Shown: positions 17,406 to 27,585, counted from the stretch's first letter. The stretch is 64,000 nucleotides of DNA from Aminobacter niigataensis (GCF_014200015.1 NZ_JACHOT010000001.1:1736001-1800000), one strand, 5' to 3'. Translations and numbers: made by a program. Notes: generated by a model not told the origin, from the sequence alone.

Positions 17406-19250
17406 ATGCCCATTCGCCAGCTTTCTGAAACGATGATCAACCAGATCGCCGCCGGCGAGGTCGTCGAGCGACCTGCCAGCGTGGTCAAGGAACTGGTCGA
17501 GAACGCGCTCGACGCGGGTGCCTCGCGCATCGAGGTCGCCACGGCAGGCGGCGGGCTCAACCTGATCCGCGTCGTCGACGACGGCTCGGGCATGCCGGAG
17601 GAGGAACTGGCACTGGCGATTTCGCGCCACTGCACTTCAAAGCTCGGCGACGACATCCTCGACATCCGCTCTCTCGGCTTCCGAGGCGAAGCGCTGCCTT
17701 CGATCGGCTCGGTATCGAAACTCGCCATCCGCTCGCGCACGCGCCAGGCCGACAGCGGCGCCGAGATTGCGGTCGAGGGCGGGCGCGTCTCATCCGTGCG
17801 GCCGGCACCGACCAACCGCGGTACATCGGTCGAGGTGCGCGACCTGTTCTTCGCCACTCCGGCCCGGCTCAAATTCATGAAGACCGAGCGCGCCGAGGCG
17901 ACGGCCATCGCCGACGTCATCAAGCGCATCGCCATCGCCTTCCCGGCCGTGCGCTTCAGCCTGTCCGGCACGGACCGCTCGACGCTGGAGCTGTCCGCGA
18001 CATCGGACGACGTCGAAGGCAGGCTCGCCCGCATCGCCCAGGTGATGGGCACCGACTTCCCCGACAATTCGATCGTCATCGATGCCGCGCGGGAGAGCGT
18101 TCGACTGGAAGGCCATGTCTCGATCCCGTCCTACACCCGCGGCAACGCGCTGCAGCAATATGCCTATGTCAACGGCCGGCCGGTGCGCGACAAGCTGATC
18201 GCCTCGGCGATACGCGGCGCCTATGCCGACGTCCTGCCGCGCGACCGCCATGCGGTGACGGTGCTGTTCCTGTCGCTCGACCCGGCCTTTGTCGACGTCA
18301 ACGTACATCCGGCCAAGGCCGACGTGCGCTTCCGCGATCCGGGGCTAGTGCGCGGCCTGATCGTCGGCGCGATCCGCCAGGCGCTGGCCGGCGCGGGCAT
18401 CCGCCCGGCAACAACAGGCACGCAGGCGATGATGGGGGCTTTCCGGCCGGGAACCACCAGCTACGGCCACCCCGGCCCGGCCAACGGCCATCGCGCCTAC
18501 AATCCCGACTTCAGAGCGGCAACCTCGGCAGGATACGAGCCGCAACGCTCGCCGTTCCGGCCACTCGATGCCGGCTTCGCCGAGGCGGCACAGGCGAGCT
18601 TCGACACGGGTCCGCTGCACAGCGCCGATGCCCGCGCCGGGCTGACTGAAGTGGCGGAGGTGCTGCTGCAGACCGAACTAGGCGCCGCCCGGGCACAGGT
18701 GCACGAAAACTACATCGTCGCGCAAACGCGGGATTCCCTTGTCATCGTCGACCAGCACGCGGCTCACGAGCGGCTGGTCTATGAGGCGCTTAAGAACGCC
18801 CTGCATTCGCGCCCGGTGCCGGCACAGATGCTTTTGATGCCGGAGATCGTCGACCTGCCGGAAGAAGACGCCGAGCGGCTGGCGCTGCATGCGGAAACGC
18901 TGGCCCGCTTCGGCCTCGGCATCGAGCGCTTCGGTCCGGGCGCAGTCGCCGTGCGCGAGACGCCGGCCATGCTTGGCGAGACCGACGTCACCCAACTGGT
19001 GCGCGACCTCGCCGACGAGATCGCCGACAGCGACACGTCGGATACGCTCAAGGAGCGGCTCGACGCCATTGCCGCGACTATGGCCTGCCATGGCTCCGTG
19101 CGATCCGGACGGCGGTTGCGGCCTGAGGAGATGAACGCGCTGCTGCGCCAGATGGAAGCGACGCCGGGTTCCGGCACCTGCAACCACGGCCGGCCGACCT
19201 ATATCGAACTCAAGCTCGCGGACATCGAAAAGCTGTTCGGCCGGCGCTGA
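17406..19250 (+). CDS. mutL: DNA mismatch repair protein MutL
   Basis: This 614-residue GHKL ATPase couples MutS mismatch recognition to strand incision and removal. N-terminal ATP motifs are intact: E and N in [17 protein letters not shown], and [13 protein letters not shown]. The C-terminal dimerisation part carries [12 protein letters not shown] and [16 protein letters not shown] 17406 ([19 protein letters not shown]) is the conserved start although its ribosome site is weak. Upstream in-frame extension to about 17046 is only read-through over the LysR gene. Confidence 0.97.
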   Translation: MPIRQLSETMINQIAAGEVVERPASVVKELVENALDAGASRIEVATAGGGLNLIRVVDDGSGMPEEELALAISRHCTSKLGDDILDIRSLGFRGEALPSIGSVSKLAIRSRTRQADSGAEIAVEGGRVSSVRPAPTNRGTSVEVRDLFFATPARLKFMKTERAEATAIADVIKRIAIAFPAVRFSLSGTDRSTLELSATSDDVEGRLARIAQVMGTDFPDNSIVIDAARESVRLEGHVSIPSYTRGNALQQYAYVNGRPVRDKLIASAIRGAYADVLPRDRHAVTVLFLSLDPAFVDVNVHPAKADVRFRDPGLVRGLIVGAIRQALAGAGIRPATTGTQAMMGAFRPGTTSYGHPGPANGHRAYNPDFRAATSAGYEPQRSPFRPLDAGFAEAAQASFDTGPLHSADARAGLTEVAEVLLQTELGAARAQVHENYIVAQTRDSLVIVDQHAAHERLVYEALKNALHSRPVPAQMLLMPEIVDLPEEDAERLALHAETLARFGLGIERFGPGAVAVRETPAMLGETDVTQLVRDLADEIADSDTSDTLKERLDAIAATMACHGSVRSGRRLRPEEMNALLRQMEATPGSGTCNHGRPTYIELKLADIEKLFGRR

Positions 19251-19341
19251 CGCATTTCGCCGCCCACCGCCCAAAGGCGGCAGCTTGACCTCGGGCATTT
19301 GGTAGCCTTAAAAGCCGAGCAAGGAAGTTGAGCACAAAGCG

Positions 19342-19575
19342 ATGATGAACCGTTTCGAAGGCCCCGGCGCACGCGAAGCCCGCATCCGCTATCTCGACGG
19401 CGATTTCCAGGTGACGAGCCCCGGTTCCTTCGTGCGCTGTGCGGTGACGTCCGACTCGATCCCGCTCGACGAGCTCAAATACTGGAGCGTCGCCCGCCAG
19501 GAGCCCTATCGCGACGCGGCGGTCTCGCTGGCACGCGAGATCGATATGAACCCGGATCTGCGCAAGCGCCGCTAA
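19342..19575 (+). CDS. DUF2093 domain protein
   Basis: This 77-residue protein of a small alphaproteobacterial family has no known function. The core LDGDFQVTSPGSFVRCAVTSD and the block IPLDELKYWSVARQEPY are characteristic. It sits 91 bases after mutL and converges on lpxK with only six bases between the stop codons. It has no signal peptide or membrane segment. An ATG at 19345 is an equally possible start. Confidence 0.88.
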   Translation: MMNRFEGPGAREARIRYLDGDFQVTSPGSFVRCAVTSDSIPLDELKYWSVARQEPYRDAAVSLAREIDMNPDLRKRR

Positions 19576-19581
19576 CGGCCC

Positions 19582-20607
19582 TCAGCCAGCAATCTTCCGC
19601 CGGCGCCAGGCATCGAGCGTTTCGTCGACGATGCGCTCGGCCGAAAGTTCGATGTCGAACACCGCATCGATCTCCAGCACGTTGAGGCGCTCGAGGAATT
19701 CCGGCGATGCCGCGCCGTGGCGCAGGCGTGCCGCGTCCTTGGACGTCGTGAGCAGTTCCAGTTCGCCGGCGTCGGCCGCTGCCACCAGATCGTCCAGTTC
19801 GTCCGGAAGATAGAAATGATGGTCGGCGAAGGCATGCGCCAGAACCACGGTGCCGCCGGCCTTGCCAACCGTGTCGAAGAATTTCTCAGGATGGCCGATG
19901 CCGGCAAAGGCAAGGAAGCGCCGCCCTGCGAAGGCCTTCTTGCCGCGCGGCCGAGCCGTCGCCGAAAAGACCGGTTTTCCGGCCCTCGCTGCCTGGCGCA
20001 CGATGGGATCGGCCCTTTCACCCTCGCCCATCTTGAGGATGGCATCGGCAAACCGGAGCTGGTCGATCAGCCGGGCGCGCATCGGACCGCCTGGAATGAC
20101 GTGGCCGTTGCCCAGCCCGAAACGCGCATCGACCACGATCAGCGCATAGTCGATATGGATGCGCGCGCTCTGAAAGCCGTCGTCCATGATCAGGAAATTG
20201 CAGCCCCGCTCGATGAGCAGGCGTGCGCCGGCCGCCCGGTTGGCGGAGACGGCAACCAGCGCGTGCTCGGCGAGCAGCAACGGCTCGTCGCCGACATGCT
20301 TGGCGCTGTCATGGTGGGTGTCGACGACATGCGGCTCGGCGAAGCTGCCGCCATGGCCACGCGACAGGAAGCCGGGCACCAGTTGCATGCGCTTGGCCTG
20401 CCTGGCGAGCGCGATCGCAATCGGGGTTTTGCCGGTACCGCCGACGGTGAAGTTGCCGACGCAAAGCACGGGAGCGTCCATCTTCTCCCGGCGGGCCGAT
20501 TTCATGCGCCGGCCGGCAACGAAGGCATAGAGCGACGACACCGGGTAAAGCGCGTAGGCGCGCCAATCCGGTTTTTCCCACCAGAAAGGAGGCGCTTCGC
20601 TGGCCAG
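19582..20607 (-). CDS. lpxK: Tetraacyldisaccharide 4'-kinase, apparent CTG start
   Basis: This 341-residue enzyme phosphorylates the lipid A precursor at the 4' position at the inner membrane. The P-loop region VGNFTVGGTGKTP and the block DDGFQS are intact. The first conventional start codon in frame is GTG 20541, but that would remove the conserved N terminus (PPFWWEKPDWRAYALYP) that anchors LpxK to the membrane. The codon CTG at 20605-20607, five bases after GGGAGG and two bases after the waaA stop, is therefore taken as the start. It is the last gene of the lipid A/Kdo operon. Confidence 0.85.
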   Translation of the reverse strand: MASEAPPFWWEKPDWRAYALYPVSSLYAFVAGRRMKSARREKMDAPVLCVGNFTVGGTGKTPIAIALARQAKRMQLVPGFLSRGHGGSFAEPHVVDTHHDSAKHVGDEPLLLAEHALVAVSANRAAGARLLIERGCNFLIMDDGFQSARIHIDYALIVVDARFGLGNGHVIPGGPMRARLIDQLRFADAILKMGEGERADPIVRQAARAGKPVFSATARPRGKKAFAGRRFLAFAGIGHPEKFFDTVGKAGGTVVLAHAFADHHFYLPDELDDLVAAADAGELELLTTSKDAARLRHGAASPEFLERLNVLEIDAVFDIELSAERIVDETLDAWRRRKIAG

Positions 20608-20609
20608 CT

Positions 20610-21926
20610 CTACCTCCCGCCCGCGCCCTTGAGGCGCGACTGAACGATCAGCGGATGGATGAATGGCTCCAGCGACTTCAGCGTGCGGGCAAGCGCGCCG
20701 CGCATTTCCTCGACCGTCAAGGCGCCAGCCGCCATCATGTCGTGCCGCGCGATCTCGTTGCCGAGGAGGAAGTTGACCGCGCCTGCGAGCATGTCGCGGT
20801 CGCGCACGATCTTGGCGCCGCCGCGGTCGATCAGCCGCTGATAGGTGTCGCGGAAGTTCTGCACATTGCGCCCGGCAAGCACCGCAGTGTCGAGCATTGC
20901 CGGCTCGAGCGGGTTCTGGCCGCCCTGCGAGGTCATGGAACGGCCGACAAAGGCGATCTCGGTCAGGCGCAGATACAGCCCCATCTCGCCGATCGTATCG
21001 CCGAGAAGGATGTCGGTGTCGGGCAGGATGTGGTCGCCGCTGCTGCGACGAGCGACCTTGAGGCCCATGCCCGTCAGTTCCGCCATCAAGGCGACGGCAC
21101 GATCGGGGTGACGCGGCACGATGATGGTCAGCAGATTGCGGTGGCGGTTGCGCAGCATGGCGTGCACTTCCGCCGCCATGACCTCCTCGCCGTCATGGGT
21201 GGAGATGGCGGCCCAGGTCGGCCGGCGGCCGATCTGGCGCTGGACCGAATGCAGCGCGCGCTCATCCGCCGGCGGCGGCGACGTATCGACCTTGAGATTG
21301 CCGGAAACGGTAACGGGACGCGCGCCGAGAGCGCGAAAACGCTCGCCGTCGACCTCCGACTGGGCGACCACATGGGCCATGTTTTCGAACAGCGCCTCGG
21401 CGATGTTGGCGCGCCTCTTCCACGAAGCGAACGACCGGTCGGAAAGCCGTCCGTTGACCAGGATCTGCGGCACGCGCCGTGCGCCGAGTTCGAGGATGGT
21501 CATCGGCCAGATTTCAGATTCGGCGATGATCGCGAGGTCCGGATGCCAATGATCGAGGAAACGGCTGACCGCCGGCTTGAGGTCGAGCGGTACGTATTGA
21601 TGGATGACGCGATCGCCCAGGCGCTCTTCCACGACCTGCGCGGAGGTAACCGTGCCGGTCGTCAGCACGACATGGATGCCGTAGCCCAGTATGGCCTCGA
21701 TCAGCGGCACCACCGCGATCGTCTCGCCGACGCTCGCCGCGTGGAACCAGATCAGCGGACCCTCGGGCCTTTCGCGGCTCGGCACGCCATAGCGCTCGCG
21801 CCGGCGATTGCGGTCCTCCTTGCCCTTGGAGGCACGCCAGGCAACGTAACCGCCGACCATCGGATAGGCTGCGGCGCCCGCATAGCGATAGGCTCCCAGA
21901 AATGCGCGGGCCCAGCGTTCGCTCAT
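20610..21926 (-). CDS. waaA: 3-deoxy-D-manno-octulosonic acid (Kdo) transferase
   Basis: This 438-residue glycosyltransferase (GT30) adds Kdo to lipid IVA at the inner membrane. An N-terminal hydrophobic stretch (YAGAAAYPMVGGYVAW) anchors it; FHAASVGE, the acidic ESEIWP and GGQNPLEPA blocks are the family landmarks. The ATG at 21926 overlaps the stop of the upstream acyltransferase gene (ATGA), and its own stop lies two bases before the lpxK start codon. Confidence 0.96.
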   Translation of the reverse strand: MSERWARAFLGAYRYAGAAAYPMVGGYVAWRASKGKEDRNRRRERYGVPSRERPEGPLIWFHAASVGETIAVVPLIEAILGYGIHVVLTTGTVTSAQVVEERLGDRVIHQYVPLDLKPAVSRFLDHWHPDLAIIAESEIWPMTILELGARRVPQILVNGRLSDRSFASWKRRANIAEALFENMAHVVAQSEVDGERFRALGARPVTVSGNLKVDTSPPPADERALHSVQRQIGRRPTWAAISTHDGEEVMAAEVHAMLRNRHRNLLTIIVPRHPDRAVALMAELTGMGLKVARRSSGDHILPDTDILLGDTIGEMGLYLRLTEIAFVGRSMTSQGGQNPLEPAMLDTAVLAGRNVQNFRDTYQRLIDRGGAKIVRDRDMLAGAVNFLLGNEIARHDMMAAGALTVEEMRGALARTLKSLEPFIHPLIVQSRLKGAGGR

Positions 21927-22714
21927 CGGGGACCGTCCACAAGACCATAGGCCTTTTCTGTCGCCCGATTGAGCGCGGCGGTCACCTCGACGCGGATCCG
22001 TTCCATCTCGGCATCGTCGGCATCGGCAGGCACTTGGATCAACGGCTCGACGATCACCGCGCATCCGCCGAAAGGCAGGCTGATCGTGGTCTTGTCCCAG
22101 GTCTTCTCCAGCACCTTGCGCCGGCTCGTGGCAATCGCGATCGGCGCGATCGGCCGACCCGACAGGCGGGCCAAAAGGACGATGCCCATGCCCGATTCAC
22201 GCGGAGTGCCATGCGGGATGTCTGCAATCATGGCAACGTTCTTGCCGGCATCAAGCGCCTTTTTCAGGGCAATCAGCGCGGTCGCGCCGCCCTTTTTGAG
22301 CCTGCTCTTGCTTTCCCGCCCGCCAGAGCCGCGCACGGCCTCGATGCCGAATTTCTCGACCACCTGAGCGTTGAGCTCGGCATCAGCGCTGCGCGAGACC
22401 ATCGCCACCAGACCGCGCTTGTTTGGATAGATGGCCGGCGCCAGCAGGTGCTGGCCGTGCCACATTCCGAATACAAGCGGCTCGCTATCGGCGTAGGCAT
22501 AGGAGGCGAGATCAACGGAGCCCTCGACCAGAGGGTTGGTCCGGCGAATGAAACTCAGGCCATAGGCAAACAGGTTGGTGATCGCGGCCTTGGCGAAACG
22601 CGACTGAGCGAGCGGTTCGCGAATGCGCCGCCAGAACGTCTTAGGTGCCTTTCTGGCACGCTTTTTCTTCGCCGCAGGCCTCGCGGCCGGCGGCGCCATG
22701 CCAGGTTGCTCCAT
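21923..22714 (-). CDS. DUF374 lysophospholipid acyltransferase family protein
   Basis: This 263-residue protein has a basic, alanine-rich N terminus (AKKKRARKAPK) and then the DUF374 acyltransferase-like domain: MWHGQHLLAPAIY in place of the usual H-x4-D, and IADIPHGTPRESGMGIVLLAR. Members sit in rhizobial lipid A operons and probably act on lipid A or phospholipid, but the substrate is not established. Starts and stops overlap on both sides (1 base with DUF4170, 4 bases with waaA). Confidence 0.87.
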   Translation of the reverse strand: MEQPGMAPPAARPAAKKKRARKAPKTFWRRIREPLAQSRFAKAAITNLFAYGLSFIRRTNPLVEGSVDLASYAYADSEPLVFGMWHGQHLLAPAIYPNKRGLVAMVSRSADAELNAQVVEKFGIEAVRGSGGRESKSRLKKGGATALIALKKALDAGKNVAMIADIPHGTPRESGMGIVLLARLSGRPIAPIAIATSRRKVLEKTWDKTTISLPFGGCAVIVEPLIQVPADADDAEMERIRVEVTAALNRATEKAYGLVDGPR

Positions 22715-22965
22715 CAGTTCTGACCGGTCGCCTTCGTATCCGGCTCCAGCAGCCGATGCAGGTGGACAACGAAGTAGCGCATATGGGCGTTGTCGACGCT
22801 CCCTTGCGCCTTCGCCTTCCAGGCAAGCTCGGCCGACTTGTAGTCGGGATAGACGCCAACGATGTCGAGCGCGTCGAGATCGCGGAACTCGGTTCCGCCG
22901 AGTTTCGTCAGCTCGCCGCCGAACACCAGATGCAAGAGCTGCTTTTTTCCGTCTTCTTCGGACAT
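22714..22965 (-). CDS. DUF4170 domain protein
   Basis: This 83-residue soluble protein of an alphaproteobacterial family has unknown function (LLHLVFGGELTKLGG, DLDALDIVGVYPDY, AELAWKAKAQ, AHMRYFVVHLHRLL). It is constantly found in front of the DUF374-waaA-lpxK genes. Its stop and the next ATG share one base (TGATG). It may be a small accessory factor for lipid A assembly; that is inference from gene order. Confidence 0.88.
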   Translation of the reverse strand: MSEEDGKKQLLHLVFGGELTKLGGTEFRDLDALDIVGVYPDYKSAELAWKAKAQGSVDNAHMRYFVVHLHRLLEPDTKATGQN

Positions 22966-23042
22966 CTTCTTCCTTGATTCATCATCTCAGGGCCCGCCTG
23001 ATCTAGACCAAACCGGGCCGTTTTGGAACAGTTTGCAGTTCG

Positions 23043-23849
23043 TCAGCCTTCTTGACCGGCAAGCACCCCTGCCATGACGTCGAGCATCGCCCCGCTGCCA
23101 GCCATCAGCGCGCCATGGACGATCTCCCTGCCAGCAAAGGCCGGCAGGCCGCCGTGGCTGTCGAGCAGCTTTCCGCCGGCCTCGGCCAATATCAATTCCG
23201 CTGCGGCAATGTCCCAGTCGTGTGCGTTCGGCTTGACGAAAGTTGCATCGAGCGCGCCGCTGGCGATCATCGCCAGACGATAGGCGAGCGAAGGAATATA
23301 CGCCTCGCGATCCAGCCTGCCCTGCCATTCCTCCGGCATCCGGTCGATCATCGACTTAGGGCCGGCAATGCGCACGCGCTCGCCCGCATCACGCACCCTG
23401 ATCGAGGCATCGTTGAGGAAAGCGCCCCCGCCCGCGACCGCCCAATAGGTCTCTTCGCGCGCCGGGCATTCGAGCACGCCGGCCAGCGAGCGGCCGTTTT
23501 CGACGACGGCAACGCTGACGCACCAGGCCGTGCGGCCTTCGACGAAGCCGCGTGTGCCGTCAATCGGGTCGACCACAAAGGTGCGGCGCGCGCCAAGCCG
23601 GTCGAGATTGTCTGCGGTTTCTTCCGACAGCCAGCCATAGTCCGGCCGCGCCGCCATCAGCGTTTCGCGTAAGTAGCGATCGGCGGCGTAGTCGGCCTCG
23701 CTGACCGGCGAATTGCCACCCTTGAACCAGACTTCCGGGCTTTGGCGGAAATAGCTCATGGCAATACGCCCGGCCTCGGTGGCTGCCGTACGCAGCAGCT
23801 CGAGTTCGGCTCGAAGCTCCGCCTGGTCTATGATCTCAGTCTCCGGCAA
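23043..23849 (-). CDS. cysQ: 3'(2'),5'-bisphosphate nucleotidase/inositol monophosphatase family protein
   Basis: This 268-residue lithium-sensitive magnesium-dependent phosphatase has the metal motifs GGNSPVSEADYAAD, WLSEET, DPIDGTRGF and HDWDIAAAELILAEAGG. The CysQ branch hydrolyses PAP from sulfate assimilation; the sister branch acts on inositol phosphates. The call as CysQ rests on overall pattern and is not certain. Its start overlaps the pmbA stop by 14 bases and the lipid A genes follow 77 bases downstream. Confidence 0.85.
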   Translation of the reverse strand: MPETEIIDQAELRAELELLRTAATEAGRIAMSYFRQSPEVWFKGGNSPVSEADYAADRYLRETLMAARPDYGWLSEETADNLDRLGARRTFVVDPIDGTRGFVEGRTAWCVSVAVVENGRSLAGVLECPAREETYWAVAGGGAFLNDASIRVRDAGERVRIAGPKSMIDRMPEEWQGRLDREAYIPSLAYRLAMIASGALDATFVKPNAHDWDIAAAELILAEAGGKLLDSHGGLPAFAGREIVHGALMAGSGAMLDVMAGVLAGQEG

Positions 23850-25179
23850 GGGTCATGCCTTCGATCAGCAGGGTCGGCGCGGCGGTGCCGAAATTGCGGT
23901 CGAGGTCGCTCGCCGGCACCATGCGCATGAACATGTCTTTAAGGTTCGAAGCGATCGTCACTTCCGACACTGCCCAGGCAAGCTCGCCATTCTCGATCCA
24001 GAAGCCCGAGGCGCCGCGGCTGTATTCGCCGGTGACCATGTCGACGCCCTGGCCGAACACTTCGGTGACGTAGAACCCGCGCTTCAGCGAGCGGATCAGC
24101 TCTTCGGGCGATTTCTCGCCGGGCTCGATGGCAAAATTGGTCGAGGATGGCGACACGGACGAGCCGCCACGCGCACCGCGACCGTTGGTGACCAGTCCCA
24201 GTTCTCGCGCCGCCGAAGTCGACAGGAACCAATGGTTGAGCACGCCCTTGTCGACCATCTTGAGCGTGGCACCTTCGATGCCCTCGCCGTCGAAGGGACG
24301 CGATGCCTGGCCGCGCCGCTTGAGCGGCTCGTCGATCGCGGTGATGGCGGCGGATGCCACCTGCTTGCCCATCATGTCACGCAGGAAGCTGGTCTTGCGG
24401 GCCACCGAAGCGCCGTTGATGGCGCCGGCAAGGTGCCCGGCAATGCCGCGCGCGACGCGAGGATCGAAGACGACATCGACCGGCCCTGTCGCCGCCTTGC
24501 GCGCATTGAGCCTCTTGACCGCGCGTTCGCCGGCATTGCGGCCGATGTCGGCCGCGGGATCGAGATCGACGAAATGCAGCCGCGAGGAATAGTCGTAATC
24601 GCGCTCCATCGACGTGCCCTCGCCGGCGATGACGCTGGCCGAGCGCGAGAAACGCGAACCGACATAGTGGCCGACGAAGCCATGCGACGTGGCGAGCACC
24701 AGGCCGCCAAGCCCCGCGGCAGCACCGGCGCCAGCCGAGTTGGTCACGCCCTTGACGGCAAGTGCGGCCTCTTCGGCGGCAAGCGCGTCTTCCCTCAGCC
24801 GCTCGGCCGACACCTCGGTGTCGTCGAAGAGATCGAGATCGCGCGGCGATTGGGCCAAAAGCGCCGCATCGGCGAGACCCTGATACGGATCTTCCGGCGA
24901 CACCTTAGCCATTGCGACAGCGCGTTCTGCGAGGGTCTTGGGGTCGGACGCGGCGGTGGCCGATACGCTGGCAACCCGCTGGCCAACGAACACGCGAAGC
25001 GACATGTCCTCGCTCTCGGACGCCTCGGTGCCCTCGACCTTGCCCAGTCGCACCGAAACGCTGGTCGAACGCCCGCGCACGGCAACCGCATCGGCGGCAT
25101 CGGCGCCAGCCCGTTTTGCCGCCTCGACGAGGCTCGCCACCCGGTCGGCCAGTTTCGCGGCGTCGTTGGTATCGTTCAT
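23836..25179 (-). CDS. pmbA: PmbA/TldE-type TldD-family metallopeptidase subunit
   Basis: This 447-residue protein of the TldD/PmbA family forms, with TldD, a peptidase that matures microcins and degrades peptides. The HExxxH zinc motif of TldD is absent, as in TldE/PmbA. Conserved pieces are FWIENGELAWAVSEVTIA and NLKDMFMRMVPASDLD. The start is ATG 25179, with GGA eight bases upstream; ATG 25185 is two codons earlier. It heads the leftward operon through cysQ towards lpxK. No tldD is in the window. Confidence 0.9.
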   Translation of the reverse strand: MNDTNDAAKLADRVASLVEAAKRAGADAADAVAVRGRSTSVSVRLGKVEGTEASESEDMSLRVFVGQRVASVSATAASDPKTLAERAVAMAKVSPEDPYQGLADAALLAQSPRDLDLFDDTEVSAERLREDALAAEEAALAVKGVTNSAGAGAAAGLGGLVLATSHGFVGHYVGSRFSRSASVIAGEGTSMERDYDYSSRLHFVDLDPAADIGRNAGERAVKRLNARKAATGPVDVVFDPRVARGIAGHLAGAINGASVARKTSFLRDMMGKQVASAAITAIDEPLKRRGQASRPFDGEGIEGATLKMVDKGVLNHWFLSTSAARELGLVTNGRGARGGSSVSPSSTNFAIEPGEKSPEELIRSLKRGFYVTEVFGQGVDMVTGEYSRGASGFWIENGELAWAVSEVTIASNLKDMFMRMVPASDLDRNFGTAAPTLLIEGMTLAGD

Positions 25180-25319
25180 TGGCATGTTCCGATTGCTTGC
25201 CGCATGGGTCACGGCCCGTCCCCTCCATCTATTGTCCCCGACCCGCTTGTGCAATGGGCGGGTGCATGGTCAAACGACCCTAGCCAGGCACATCGCCGCA
25301 CAAATCTTCGGGAATTCGC

Positions 25320-26744
25320 ATGTCCGCACAGGCCCAGGCACCGGCAAAATTCACCACCGGCTCGACCATGCGCCATGTCGTGGTCATGACCGGCACCGGG
25401 TCGATCGGGTTGATTGCGATCTTCATCGTCGACGCGCTCAACCTGTTCTACATTTCGTTGCTCGGCATCGAGGAACTGGCTGCAGCAATCGGCTTTGCCT
25501 CGACGCTGCTGTTCTTCACGCTTTCGATCTCGATCGGCTTCACCATCGCCTGCGGCGCACTGGTGGCCCGCTGCCTCGGGCGCGGCCAGCGCGAAGAGGC
25601 CGCGCGCATGGGTGGCGCCTCAATGGTCTTCATGGGGCTCGCCACGCTGGTGATGACACTGGCTGCAATGCCGTTCCTGCGACCCCTGGTTGCGCTTCTC
25701 GGAGCGACTGGCGAAACGCTCGAGCTGTCGACACGTTTCCTGCAGATCGTGCTGCCGTCGTTTCCGATCATGGCGCTCGGCATGTGCACGACGGGCATCC
25801 TGCGCGGCGTCGGCGACGCGCGGCGGGCAATGTATGTGACGCTGGGCAGCGGTATTGCTGCGGCGATCCTCGACCCGATCCTCATCTTCGGCTTCGATCT
25901 CGGCCTCGACGGCGCGGCGATCTCGACGGTGCTGACGCGCTTCGTGATGCTCGCCATCGGTTTGCACGGCGCCCATGTCGTGCACAGACTGATCCGGCTT
26001 CCAAACCTGAGCGGCTTGCGCGACGCGGTGCGGCCGTTCTTCGCGATCGGTGTTCCGGCGATGCTGACCCAGGTCGCCACACCCGTCGGCAATGCCTATG
26101 TCACGATCGAAATGGCCGCCTTCGGCGACCAGGCCGTCGCCGGCTGGGCGATCATCGGCCGCCTCGTGCCGGTCGCATTCGGCGTCATCTTCGCGCTCTC
26201 GGGAGCGGTCGGACCGATCCTTGGCCAGAATTACGGCGCCCGCAAATTCGACCGGCTGACGACGACGATGCGCGACAGCCTGCTGTTCACCATCGTCTAC
26301 GTTCTGGCTGTATGGGCGCTGCTGGCAATCTTCGCCAATCCTATCGCCAGCGCGTTCGGCGCCGATGGCATTGCGCGCGACCTGATCGTGTTCTTCTGCC
26401 ACTTCGCCGCCGGCAGCTTCCTGTTCAACGGCGCGATCTTCGTCTCCAGCGCCGCCTTCAACAATCTGGGCTATCCGACCTATTCGACCGTCTTCAACTG
26501 GGGCCGCTCAACCCTCGGCGTCATTCCCTTCGTCTGGGCCGGCGCGCATTACTGGGGCGCCATCGGCGTCATCGCCGGCTGGGGCCTCGGGGCGGTGGTG
26601 TTCGGCGTCGCGTCGATGATCGTCTGCTTCCGCGTCGTCAAGGCGATCGCCAACGAGCCGCAGCATCAGGACGAAGCCGTGCCGACACCGCCGCCGGCCG
26701 CACAATCGCCGTTCTCCACCGGCAAGGCATCGACGCTGCAATAG
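25320..26744 (+). CDS. MATE-family efflux transporter
   Basis: This 474-residue inner membrane protein has twelve predicted membrane helices in two related halves (…GALVARCLGRGQREEAARM…; second half …GPILGQNYGARKFDRL…). MATE pumps export drugs, cations or metabolites using H+ or Na+ gradients; the substrate cannot be read from sequence. The C-terminal tail after helix 12 is proline-rich. It is divergent from pmbA and convergent with the patatin gene, so it is monocistronic. Confidence 0.93.
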   Translation: MSAQAQAPAKFTTGSTMRHVVVMTGTGSIGLIAIFIVDALNLFYISLLGIEELAAAIGFASTLLFFTLSISIGFTIACGALVARCLGRGQREEAARMGGASMVFMGLATLVMTLAAMPFLRPLVALLGATGETLELSTRFLQIVLPSFPIMALGMCTTGILRGVGDARRAMYVTLGSGIAAAILDPILIFGFDLGLDGAAISTVLTRFVMLAIGLHGAHVVHRLIRLPNLSGLRDAVRPFFAIGVPAMLTQVATPVGNAYVTIEMAAFGDQAVAGWAIIGRLVPVAFGVIFALSGAVGPILGQNYGARKFDRLTTTMRDSLLFTIVYVLAVWALLAIFANPIASAFGADGIARDLIVFFCHFAAGSFLFNGAIFVSSAAFNNLGYPTYSTVFNWGRSTLGVIPFVWAGAHYWGAIGVIAGWGLGAVVFGVASMIVCFRVVKAIANEPQHQDEAVPTPPPAAQSPFSTGKASTLQ

Positions 26745-26763
26745 GTGTGTGCGCCGCAGCGAA

Positions 26764-27585
26764 CTACTGCAGGATCTCGTCGACAGCGCGCTTGAGTTCG
26801 TCCTTGATCGCCACCGTCTCGGCCATGACCTGGTCGATCTTGAGGAAATCGAGCGCCCTGAAGCGCGACACGGGCGGTCGCAAGAAAATGTCGGGTGGGT
26901 TCTGGCTCAGCTTGTTGGCGATGATCGACTGCATCATCAGCTGGCTGGCACCGAACATCAGGTCGATCGAATTGGGCTGCTTGCGGCCGTTTTCAAACGG
27001 TGCGCCGACGACATCGATGGCGATGGTGAAATCGGCCACGCCATCGAGCAGATCGAACGGCACAGGGTTGTAGATGCCGCCGTCGATATAGAGCGTGTTG
27101 CCGCGCAATACCGGCTTGAAGACAGCCGGAATCGCCGCCGATGCGGCGAGCGCCGAGAACAGCTCGCCTTCCTCGAACACCGACAGGCAATGGCCGTAGT
27201 AGTCAGTCGCCGTCACCTTGAGCGGCAGCTTGAGTTCTTCGAACGTCGCCGGCACGCCCTCGGGCAGGAATGCCTTGAGAATGCGCTCGACATTGAACTG
27301 GGTCACCCTGATGCCGCTTTCGACCATTTCGGAAAGCGTGCCAGGCCGCGCCCGCCACATGCGGCTGGCGACTTCGGCAGGCCGGCCGAGCACGGCCCGA
27401 GAATGCTCGTGGATCTCGCGGCCGCTCAGGCCGGCAGCCATGCCTGCCCCCATGACGGCGCCGATGGACGAGCCGGCGATCGCCACCGGCTTGATGCCGA
27501 GTTCGTCGAGTGCCTCGATGACGTGGATATGGGCAAGCCCGCGTGCGCCGCCGCCGCCGAGCGCAAGGGCGAAGGTCGCGCTCAT
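26764..27585 (-). CDS. Patatin-like phospholipase family protein
   Basis: This 273-residue serine hydrolase has the patatin Ser-Asp dyad: oxyanion loop GGGGARG (10-16), nucleophile S40 in GSSIG, and D168 in DGG. The short form without membrane segments resembles RssA of enterobacteria. It would act on phospholipid or another ester in the cytoplasm. Its ATG overlaps the stop of the M16 peptidase gene by four bases, so it is the third gene of an M16-M16-patatin operon. Confidence 0.92.
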   Translation of the reverse strand: MSATFALALGGGGARGLAHIHVIEALDELGIKPVAIAGSSIGAVMGAGMAAGLSGREIHEHSRAVLGRPAEVASRMWRARPGTLSEMVESGIRVTQFNVERILKAFLPEGVPATFEELKLPLKVTATDYYGHCLSVFEEGELFSALAASAAIPAVFKPVLRGNTLYIDGGIYNPVPFDLLDGVADFTIAIDVVGAPFENGRKQPNSIDLMFGASQLMMQSIIANKLSQNPPDIFLRPPVSRFRALDFLKIDQVMAETVAIKDELKRAVDEILQ

